A stretch of 14,759 nt of DNA from Hoeflea sp. (GTDB lineage: Bacteria; Pseudomonadota; Alphaproteobacteria; Rhizobiales; Rhizobiaceae): contig JACKJT010000005.1 of assembly GCA_020637795.1 (NCBI GenBank), positions 1-14,759 on the forward strand. The letters run 5' to 3'. Below, piece by piece: positions 1 through 5,680 of the stretch (its first letter is position 1; every line of letters starts with the position of its first letter). The translations under genes were made by a program, and so were the position numbers. A model generated the notes under the pieces. That model saw nothing but the letters and a program-made list of their open reading frames with translations. It searched no databases and was not told where the DNA came from.

Positions 1-97
1 GCACCCGCCCGCCTGAGACAATTGTCAGGGCTCCGAATATCAGTGCGAAACCGGCGACAAGGCGATTGAAGACAACGCTTCGCTTGTCGACCGTCAT
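1..97 (-). CDS. N-terminus of unrecognised small membrane protein (partial)
   Basis: Read on the minus strand, an ATG at 97-95 opens a frame that stays open to the window edge, giving 32 residues that begin MTVDKRSVVFNRLVAGFALI. A strong Shine-Dalgarno sequence, GGAGGAG (minus strand of 105-111), lies 7 nt before the ATG, which is the main reason to believe the gene. About residues 12-28 form a hydrophobic stretch (LVAGFALIFGALTIVSG) that looks like a first membrane segment or an uncleaved signal anchor, after a short basic N-terminus. I do not recognise the family and give no function. The gene is divergent from mraZ, so the two share the 98-557 intergenic region. The rest of the protein lies outside the window. 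Confidence 0.6.
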   Translation of the reverse strand, partial: MTVDKRSVVFNRLVAGFALIFGALTIVSGGRV

Positions 98-282
98 ATG
101 TTGGCTCCTCCGCTGTCGTCAGCCCGGCGGATCCGGCTGTGGCGGCACCGCGCAGCACGAACGCCTTGTACCCGGTGGGAGTATGGCACGGATGCCGGCC
201 CCCAGCGAATGATTGCGGGCTGACCGGAGCAGGGCAAATCGCCTCACTGCCGGTTCGGCGATTCACATTCTGTCCATCATTC
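98..282. other. Intergenic region, upstream part
   Basis: No convincing gene is seen here on either strand. The stretch should contain the promoter of the divergent minus-strand gene, but I see no clear -35/-10 pair for it. It contains one clear inverted repeat (237-263, listed separately). Base composition becomes more AT-rich toward 260-320, as expected when approaching the dcw promoter. Confidence 0.5.
237..263. repeat. Inverted repeat AATCGCC / GGCGATT
   Basis: AATCGCC at 237-243 is a perfect inverted match to GGCGATT at 257-263, with 13 nt between. The arms are 20 bp apart start to start, about two helical turns, which would suit a dimeric DNA-binding protein as well as an RNA hairpin. 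It lies between the two divergent genes, upstream of the CtrA-like box. Its function is unknown and a 7-bp dyad may occur by chance. Confidence 0.35.
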
Positions 283-297
283 CTAACCCTTCGTTAA
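283..297 (+). promoter_or_regulatory. Candidate CtrA-binding site (CTAA-N7-TTAA)
   Basis: The sequence reads CTAA, seven bases, TTAA. This matches seven of the eight fixed bases of the TTAA-N7-TTAA consensus known for the alphaproteobacterial cell-cycle regulator CtrA. A TATTAA hexamer at 309-314 could act as a -10 element, which would place the box over the -35 region, the usual position at CtrA-activated promoters. The match is seen directly; binding is inferred. Such short AT-rich boxes occur by chance, although less often in GC-rich DNA. Confidence 0.4.
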
Positions 298-347
298 TCT
301 TGACGAGATATTAATGGGTCGAACTCGTGCGCCTGATGGGGGTGGTT

Positions 348-381
348 CCCATTGACGCCCATGGTGGCCCATGTTATCCCA
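348..381 (-). promoter_or_regulatory. MraZ operator: four CCCA repeats at 10-bp spacing
   Basis: CCCA occurs at 348-351, 358-361, 368-371 and 378-381, each exactly 10 bp from the last. Read on the minus strand these are TGGG boxes with 6-nt spacers. MraZ is known to bind direct TGGG-type repeats with a 10-bp period upstream of its own gene, as in E. coli, where it represses the dcw promoter. A further CCCA at 386-389 is 8 bp on and out of phase, so it is probably not part of the array. The repeats overlie the candidate -35/-10 at 352-380, which fits autorepression by the MraZ encoded about 180 bp downstream. Confidence 0.8.
352..380 (+). promoter_or_regulatory. Candidate dcw promoter (Pmra)
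   Basis: TTGACG at 352-357 matches five of six bases of the housekeeping -35. With a 17-bp spacer, the -10 position is TATCCC (375-380), which is weak and keeps only the leading TAT. The transcript would start near 387. The choice is supported mainly by the overlap with the MraZ repeat array, since a repressor site over the promoter is expected. A second TTGACG at 300-305 has no acceptable -10 at normal spacing. An alternative or additional start may use TATTAA (309-314) with the CtrA-like box. Confidence 0.5.
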
Positions 382-386
382 AAAGC

Positions 387-557
387 CCAAGATCAGCAGG
401 CGGGCATCCGCCGTTTCATCCCAATCCGGACTGCGGTTCCCGCAAGGCGCCGCGCAGGCGGTCCTCGCCGCCCTTGAAGTCCCGTGCGCGGATGAACGGT
501 GCCAAACCGGAGGATCGATGGAGTGGGGCCAACAGGCGGAAGCGGCGGTACAGAGTC
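387..557 (+). other. Long structured 5' leader of mraZ
   Basis: If transcription starts near 387, mraZ has a leader of about 170 nt. Three short GC-rich stem-loops follow each other: 399-412 (GGCGG, loop GCAT, CCGCC), 432-444 (TGCGG, loop TTC, CCGCA) and 457-472 (GGCGG, loop TCCTCG, CCGCC). The first is followed by GTTT. The leader also carries a GGAGG (509-513) placed 4 nt before an ATG at 518 that is not in the mraZ frame. In Rhodobacter sphaeroides the mraZ leader is the source of the sRNA UpsM; whether this leader gives an sRNA is unknown. Confidence 0.4.
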
Positions 558-986
558 ATGAACCGGTTCCTGTCGCATGCGACAAACAGGATCGACGCGA
601 AGGGGCGGGTTTCCGTGCCATCGATGTTCCGTGCTGTGCTGGCGCGTTCGGCGGTCGAAGAGCTCTACGCCTGGCAGGATTTCGTGTTTCCGGCGGTCTC
701 GATGGCCGGGCCGGAGGTGCTCGAACGCTTCGAGCGGATGATCGGATCGCAGGATCCGTTCTCGGCCGAAGCCAACAAGATGTCGCTGCTCATTCACGGC
801 GGCGGGGTGTTCATGAAGCTCGACGGCGAGGGTCGGCTTCTGGTGACGGATTTCATCCGCGATTTCACGGGCATCACCGACCGGGTGACGTTCGCGGGGC
901 GGGGGGATCATTTTCAGCTCTGGGAACCGGCGGCATTCGAACAGATGCAGTCGCAGGCCCGGAAAGAACGGACGGCCATTTCCTGA
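558..986 (+). CDS. mraZ: Transcriptional regulator MraZ
   Basis: A 142-residue DNA-binding protein of the MraZ family, first gene of the dcw cluster. It has two SpoVT/AbrB-like halves, each with the family's DxxxR signature: D13-R17 in NRIDAKGRVSVP and D89-R93 in KLDGEGRLLV. MraZ forms ring oligomers that bind direct repeats before its own gene and controls the cluster; four such repeats lie at 348-381. The ATG at 558 is chosen because the protein then begins MNRFLSHATNRIDAKGR, as rhizobial MraZ proteins do. The frame extends upstream to a GTG at 327 and has an in-frame ATG at 492, but those extra residues look like translated leader. The start has only a weak Shine-Dalgarno (GGCGG about 10 nt away). 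rsmH follows after 26 bp. Confidence 0.95.
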   Translation: MNRFLSHATNRIDAKGRVSVPSMFRAVLARSAVEELYAWQDFVFPAVSMAGPEVLERFERMIGSQDPFSAEANKMSLLIHGGGVFMKLDGEGRLLVTDFIRDFTGITDRVTFAGRGDHFQLWEPAAFEQMQSQARKERTAIS

Positions 987-1012
987 CCGTCCGCAACGGA
1001 TGGAGAAACGGA

Positions 1013-2038
1013 ATGGCGGCGGACATGGGCGACGGTGAAACTGACGTCCAAGGCGGACCTGTCCGCCACATTCCGGTTCTTCTCCGCGAGGTTCTGGCAG
1101 CCCTGGCGCCCAAGCCCGGCGAGATTATCGTCGACGGCACCTTCGGGGCGGGCGGCTACACCGCTGCCATTCTCGAGGCCGGGGCCGAGGTGATCGCCTT
1201 TGACCGCGATCCCGATGCGATCGCCGCGGGTGCCGCGATGGTCGAGGCCTCTCGCGGCAAGCTCAAGCTCGTTCATGCCCGGTTTTCCGAACTGCTCGAT
1301 CATGTCGAGGAGGCCAGCCTCGATGGCGCGGTGCTCGATATCGGCGTCTCCTCGATGCAGATCGACGAGGCCGAACGCGGGTTCTCCTTCATGCGCGACG
1401 GGCCGCTCGACATGCGGATGGGGCAATCGGGCGTCAGCGCCGCCGATGTGGTTAACCGCGCCAAGCCCTCCGACATGACCCGGATCTTCGGCATCCTTGG
1501 CGAGGAGCGTCATGCCGGCCGCATCGCCCGGGCGATCGAGGCGGAGCGGCAGAAGGCGCCGTTTGCCACCACCCGGCAGCTGGCGGGACTGATCGAAAAG
1601 GTGTCGCCGCGGCGTCCGCAGGACAAGATCCATCCGGCCACCCGGGTGTTCCAGGCGCTCCGGACCTATGTCAACGACGAGCTGGGCGAGCTGGCGCGGA
1701 CGCTGTTTGCCGCCGAGCGGGCGCTCAAGCCCGGCGGGCGGCTGGTGGTGGTCAGCTTCCATTCGCTCGAGGACCGCATCGTCAAGCGTTTCTTCCAGGA
1801 CCGCGCCGGCAAGGCGTCGGGATCGCGGCATCTGCCAATGGTGGCCGAACGGCAATCGACGTTCACGCTGATCGGCAAGCAGCCTGTGGCCGCGGGCGAG
1901 GACGAATGTGCGATCAACCCGCGTTCGCGCTCGGCGAAAATGCGCGCCGGGCTGCGCACTGCGGCACCCGCCGGCAAGGCCGACGCCGACATCCTTCCCG
2001 TCCCCAACCTTGCCGCGCTGGCGGCTCTCGGAGGCTGA
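1013..2038 (+). CDS. rsmH: 16S rRNA (cytosine(1402)-N(4))-methyltransferase RsmH
   Basis: A 341-residue SAM-dependent methyltransferase (formerly MraW) that N4-methylates C1402 in the decoding centre of 16S rRNA. Visible family blocks are HIPVLL (19-24), the SAM-binding DGTFGAGGYT (41-50), AFDRDPDA, VLDIGVSSMQID, the FSFMRDGPLDMRM block, TRVFQALRTYVNDEL, VVSFHSLEDRIVKRFF (from about 246) and the C-terminal PRSRSAKMR. It is slightly longer than E. coli RsmH (313 residues), mostly in its tails. The ATG at 1013 has a GGAG at 1002-1005, 7 nt away; a second in-frame ATG at 1025 is possible but has no better site. The same frame is open upstream as far as 371, through mraZ, which I treat as a GC effect. 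ftsL starts 3 bp after the stop. Confidence 0.96.
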   Translation: MAADMGDGETDVQGGPVRHIPVLLREVLAALAPKPGEIIVDGTFGAGGYTAAILEAGAEVIAFDRDPDAIAAGAAMVEASRGKLKLVHARFSELLDHVEEASLDGAVLDIGVSSMQIDEAERGFSFMRDGPLDMRMGQSGVSAADVVNRAKPSDMTRIFGILGEERHAGRIARAIEAERQKAPFATTRQLAGLIEKVSPRRPQDKIHPATRVFQALRTYVNDELGELARTLFAAERALKPGGRLVVVSFHSLEDRIVKRFFQDRAGKASGSRHLPMVAERQSTFTLIGKQPVAAGEDECAINPRSRSAKMRAGLRTAAPAGKADADILPVPNLAALAALGG

Positions 2039-2041
2039 GCC

Positions 2042-2398
2042 ATGCTGCGAACCATCGACCTGGTGCTTGTCGGCGCGATGATCGCGGCCGCCACGGTCAC
2101 CTACCAGATCAAGCACGCAGCCGAGGAAAAGCTGGCCCAGGTGCAGGAGCTGCAGGCCGAGATCAGGCTGCAGGAAGAAACCATCGATCTGCTGGAGGCG
2201 GACTGGAGCCTGCTCAACCAGCCCTCGAGGCTGCAGCGGCTGTCGACGGCCTTCGAGGCGGAACTGGGACTGAAACCGATCGCGCCCGAACAAATGGCCG
2301 GGCCGGACGAGCTGCCCGGGCGGGCGAGCGACTTCGAGCCGCAAGTGGCTGAAGGCGAAACCGACGCGGAACTGACGACGGGGTCTGTGCAACAATGA
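2042..2398 (+). CDS. ftsL: Cell division protein FtsL
   Basis: A 118-residue bitopic inner-membrane protein in the position that FtsL always holds between rsmH and ftsI. Residues about 5-21 are one membrane segment, followed by a periplasmic heptad-like coiled coil (about 24-53, rich in E, Q and L) and the conserved-looking DWSLLNQPSRLQRLS (54-68). The C-terminus is acidic and low in complexity. FtsL acts with FtsB and FtsQ as a scaffold that activates FtsWI at the septum. FtsL sequence conservation is low, so the call rests on topology, size and gene order. GGAGG at 2030-2034 lies inside the end of rsmH, 7 nt before the ATG. The stop overlaps the ftsI start as ATGA. Confidence 0.88.
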   Translation: MLRTIDLVLVGAMIAAATVTYQIKHAAEEKLAQVQELQAEIRLQEETIDLLEADWSLLNQPSRLQRLSTAFEAELGLKPIAPEQMAGPDELPGRASDFEPQVAEGETDAELTTGSVQQ

Positions 2399-4131
2399 GA
2401 AAACTGGGGACGCTTCTTTCCGGACGTGGGCGAGCCGGCAATGCAGCTGACGGCCGTGGCCGTTCTCCGCTCGAATTCGAGGGCGTGCGCAAGGCGCAAG
2501 GCACACAGGCCAAGAACCGCATCATTATCGCCATTGCCTGTTTCGGGGTGTTCTACTCGGTCATCGGGGCGCGGCTGGTGCAGTACGGGCTGCGCTCGCC
2601 CGAGACGGTTTCCTCGATCGCCCGCGCCGACCAGCTGCTGATTTCGCGCCCCGATCTGCTCGACCGCAACGGCGAGGTGCTGGCCACCGACATTCGCACC
2701 GTGTCGCTGTTTGCCGAGCCCAACAAGATTGTCGATCCCGACGAGGCGATCGAACTGCTCGCCACCGTGCTCCCCGATCTCGATATGCGCGGCATTCACC
2801 GCAAGCTGTCGTCGAATTCGCGGTTCCAGTGGCTGAGACGGCAGCTGACCCCCAAGCAGCAGAGCCAGATCCTTGCGCTCGGCATTCCAGGTATCGGCTT
2901 CCGTCCGGAAACGCGCCGATTCTACCCCGGCGGGCCGACGGCGTCGCATGTTGTCGGTCACGTCAACATCGACAACAAGGGCATTGCCGGGATGGAGAAA
3001 TATGTCGACGGGCAAGGGCTCGGTGACCTGGCAGCCGTCGGCCTGACGGTCAACGAGGACATGAAACCGGTTCGCTTGTCGCTCGACCTGAGGGTGCAGC
3101 ACGTGCTGCGCGACGAGCTTTCGGCGGCCATGGACCGCTACAAGGCGATCGCCGCCGCCGGCGTGGTGCTCAACGTGCACACCGGCGAAGTGATCGGCAT
3201 GTCGTCGCTGCCGGATTACGATCCGAACAACCCGGTGGAAGCGCTGCAGAAGGACCGGCTCAACCGGATGTCGGCGGGCACCTACGAGATGGGCTCGACC
3301 TTCAAGGCGTTCACCACGGCGATGGCGCTCGATTCGGGCCTGGTGAAGATGTCGGATTCCTTCGACGCCCGCGGTGCGATCCGCATCGGCGGTTTCACCA
3401 TCAAGGATTTCCACGGCAAGAACCGGGTGCTGAGTGTGCCGGAGATCTTCATCTACTCGTCCAATATCGGCACCGCCCGGATGGCCGATCTGGTCGGCAT
3501 CGAGGGCCACAAGGAATTTCTCACGCGGCTGGGGCTCTTGACCCGCATGCACACCGAATTGCCGGAGGTGGCGATGCCGAACCAGCCCGCGGAATGGAAG
3601 AAGATCAACTCGATCACCATTTCGTTCGGTCATGGCGTGTCGACCACGCCGTTGCAGACGGCGGTCGCCGCGGCGGCGCTGATGAACGGCGGCAAGCTGA
3701 TCGAGCCGACCTTCCTGCCGCGCACGAGGGAAGAAGCCGACAAGGTGGCCATCCAGGTGATCAAGCCCTCGACCAGCGACAGCATGCGCAACCTGATGGA
3801 GATGAATGTCGCCAAGGGCTCGGGACGACGCGCCGAGGTTCCCGGCTTCCATGTCGGCGGCAAAACCGGAACGGCGGAAAAGGTGGTCAACGGGCGCTAC
3901 GATTCATCGGTGCGCTTCAACGCCTTCCTCTCCGCCTTCCCGATCGACAATCCCGATTACGTGGTGCTGGTGGTGATCGATGAACCCAAGCCCGAGGAAG
4001 GCGCGCACTCGGCCACTGCCGGGCTGAACGCAGCCCCCATGGTCGGGGCGATCATTCGCCGGTCCGCGGCGTTCCTGGGTGTCAGGCCGCGGTTCGGAAA
4101 TAATGTGCAGGCACTGCGCTTGTCATACTGA
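2395..4131 (+). CDS. ftsI: Septal peptidoglycan D,D-transpeptidase FtsI (PBP3)
   Basis: A 578-residue class B penicillin-binding protein that cross-links septal peptidoglycan. A cytoplasmic basic N-terminus is followed by one membrane segment (about 43-62). The non-catalytic pedestal domain includes SRPDLLDRNGEVLATD and GGPTASHVVGHVN. The transpeptidase domain shows all three active-site motifs: S301-T-F-K304 (nucleophile Ser301), S355-S-N357 and K490-T-G492. Length is close to E. coli FtsI (588). The ATG overlaps the ftsL stop (ATGA), with only a weak GGGG at 2380-2383, so translation is probably coupled to ftsL. FtsI works with FtsW, encoded later in the cluster, and is activated by FtsQLB. 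The gene is intact. A 79-bp gap follows. Confidence 0.97.
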   Translation: MRKLGTLLSGRGRAGNAADGRGRSPLEFEGVRKAQGTQAKNRIIIAIACFGVFYSVIGARLVQYGLRSPETVSSIARADQLLISRPDLLDRNGEVLATDIRTVSLFAEPNKIVDPDEAIELLATVLPDLDMRGIHRKLSSNSRFQWLRRQLTPKQQSQILALGIPGIGFRPETRRFYPGGPTASHVVGHVNIDNKGIAGMEKYVDGQGLGDLAAVGLTVNEDMKPVRLSLDLRVQHVLRDELSAAMDRYKAIAAAGVVLNVHTGEVIGMSSLPDYDPNNPVEALQKDRLNRMSAGTYEMGSTFKAFTTAMALDSGLVKMSDSFDARGAIRIGGFTIKDFHGKNRVLSVPEIFIYSSNIGTARMADLVGIEGHKEFLTRLGLLTRMHTELPEVAMPNQPAEWKKINSITISFGHGVSTTPLQTAVAAAALMNGGKLIEPTFLPRTREEADKVAIQVIKPSTSDSMRNLMEMNVAKGSGRRAEVPGFHVGGKTGTAEKVVNGRYDSSVRFNAFLSAFPIDNPDYVVLVVIDEPKPEEGAHSATAGLNAAPMVGAIIRRSAAFLGVRPRFGNNVQALRLSY

Positions 4132-4210
4132 AAACACAAGTGGCGGGCAGGGCATCGCTGATATCAAATGAACCGCGTTTTACCCCGGCAATGAAAGACC
4201 AGAGCATTTC
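4132..4210 (+). other. ftsI-murE gap with two tandem mini-ORFs
   Basis: This is the largest gap inside the cluster. It holds two very short frames linked by stop-start overlaps: 4168-4194 (MNRVLPRQ, stop TGA) and 4191-4214 (MKDQSIS, stop TGA), the second ending in an ATGA overlap with the murE start. Neither has a clear Shine-Dalgarno. I see no acceptable -35/-10 pair or terminator, only a weak CTTGT/ACAAG inverted repeat around the end of ftsI. Whether the mini-ORFs are translated is unknown; chance cannot be excluded. Confidence 0.35.
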
Positions 4211-5680
4211 ATGAAACTGTCCGCATTGATCGCCGCCCTGCCTTCCGAATCCATCGCTGTTCCGCAAACAGTCGACACCGGGCTTGCGGTGACCGGATTG
4301 ACCGCCGACAGCCGCACGGTCGAGCCGGGAAACCTTTTCTTTGCCCTTGCCGGAGTAAAGACCGACGGCGCCCGGTTTGCCGCCCAGGCGGCGTCGCGCG
4401 GAGCCATGGCGATCATGGCGGGCCGCGATGCGGAGCTTGCGGATATCACCGTTCCGGTGCTTCGGGCGGAGGATCCGCGTCTGGCGCTGGCGCGCATGGC
4501 CGCGGCCTTCTTCGGTCCGCAGCCGCGGGTGATGGCGGCGGTGACGGGCACTGCCGGCAAGACCTCGGTCGCCTCGTTCCTGCGGCAGATCTGGGCCCAT
4601 GCCGGCGAGCAGGCGGCGATGCTCGGCACCACCGGGGTGGTGGCGCCGGGCCGCATCGAATACGGCACGCTGACCACGCCGGACCCGGTTGCGCTGCACC
4701 GGCTGCTGGCCGAGCTTGCCAGCGAAGGTGTGACCCACGCCGCCATGGAGGCGTCCAGCCACGGGCTGGACCAGCGCCGGCTCGACGGCGTGGCGCTGAG
4801 CGTGGCGGGCTTCACCAATCTGGGCCGCGACCACATGGATTACCATCCGACCATGGACGACTACATGGCGGCCAAGATGCGGCTGTTCGATACGCTGCTG
4901 CCCAAGGGCGCGCCGGCGGTGATCTTTGCCGACGACCCGTGGTCGCAGAAGGCCGTCGAGGTTGCCGAACGGGCCGGTGCTCGCGTGCTGACCGTTGGCC
5001 GCAAGGGCGGGTTCCTCAGCCTCAAGCGGGTCGAACACCTGCGCGACAAGCAGGTAGCCGAAGTTCACATGGACGGGTGCATCTTCGAGGTGCACCTGCC
5101 ACTGGCAGGCGATTTCCAGATCGCCAACGCGCTCGTCGCCGCAGGCATGGCGATCGCCAGCGGCACGTCCGCGGACAAGGCGATGGCGGCGCTTGATCAT
5201 CTGACCGGCGCCTCGGGACGGCTCGAGCTGATCGGTTCGACGCCGCATGGCGCGCCCGCATATGTCGACTACGCCCACAAGCCGGAAGCGCTCGAGAACG
5301 TGCTGGAAGCCGTCCGGCCCTTTACCACCGGCCGGGTGATCGTCGTTTTCGGCTGCGGCGGCGACCGCGACCGCGGCAAGCGGCCGATCATGGGGGAAAT
5401 CGCTACGCGGCTTGCCGATGTGGTGATCGTTACCGATGACAATCCGCGCTCGGAAGATCCGGCGGCGATCCGGGCCGAGATCATGGCGGCGGCGGCCGGC
5501 GCGACGGAAATCGGCGACCGGGCGGAGGCGATCCGGACGGCGGTCGGCATGCTCAAGGCCGGTGATACGCTGATTGTCGCCGGCAAGGGGCACGAGGAAG
5601 GCCAGACCATTGGCGACAAGGTGCTGCCGTTCTCCGATCACACCGAAATCCGCAAGGCACTGGAGGAACTCAAGGCATGA
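4211..5680 (+). CDS. murE: UDP-MurNAc-L-Ala-D-Glu:meso-diaminopimelate ligase MurE
   Basis: A 489-residue cytoplasmic ATP-dependent ligase that adds the third residue of the peptidoglycan stem peptide. The N-terminal UDP-binding domain carries the typical GLTADSRTV-like block and NLFFALAG. The central domain has the P-loop TGTAGKTS (112-119) and the GFTNLGRDHMDYH block, then YMAAK with K222 as the expected carbamylated lysine. The C-terminal domain has VDYAHKPEAL, FGCGGDRDRGKRP and DNPR (410-413). In characterised MurE enzymes DNPR marks meso-diaminopimelate specificity, which fits a Gram-negative wall. The start codon has no strong ribosome site and overlaps the stop of a mini-ORF. The stop overlaps the murF start as ATGA. 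Confidence 0.97.
   Translation: MKLSALIAALPSESIAVPQTVDTGLAVTGLTADSRTVEPGNLFFALAGVKTDGARFAAQAASRGAMAIMAGRDAELADITVPVLRAEDPRLALARMAAAFFGPQPRVMAAVTGTAGKTSVASFLRQIWAHAGEQAAMLGTTGVVAPGRIEYGTLTTPDPVALHRLLAELASEGVTHAAMEASSHGLDQRRLDGVALSVAGFTNLGRDHMDYHPTMDDYMAAKMRLFDTLLPKGAPAVIFADDPWSQKAVEVAERAGARVLTVGRKGGFLSLKRVEHLRDKQVAEVHMDGCIFEVHLPLAGDFQIANALVAAGMAIASGTSADKAMAALDHLTGASGRLELIGSTPHGAPAYVDYAHKPEALENVLEAVRPFTTGRVIVVFGCGGDRDRGKRPIMGEIATRLADVVIVTDDNPRSEDPAAIRAEIMAAAAGATEIGDRAEAIRTAVGMLKAGDTLIVAGKGHEEGQTIGDKVLPFSDHTEIRKALEELKA

Noticed and set aside
300..328. TTGACG at 300-305 as a second -35 element
   Set aside because: At 16-18 bp spacing the -10 positions read AACTCG or ACTCGT, which do not resemble a -10.
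327..557. N-terminal extension of mraZ from GTG 327 or ATG 492
   Set aside because: It would run through the operator and the leader, its residues look non-conserved, and MraZ proteins start at the MNRF position.
371..1012. Upstream extension of rsmH through mraZ
   Set aside because: RsmH homology begins near HIPVLL, only 18 residues after the ATG at 1013, which has a good GGAG. The extension is out of frame with mraZ and looks like non-protein sequence; the possible initiation at 518 is noted as a finding only.
914..2506. 530-codon minus-strand frame opposite rsmH and ftsL
   Set aside because: A shadow of rsmH/ftsL caused by high GC; no start context or recognisable domain.
2101..3852. 583-codon minus-strand frame opposite ftsI
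   Set aside because: Antisense to a complete PBP3 gene, with arginine- and histidine-rich shadow composition.
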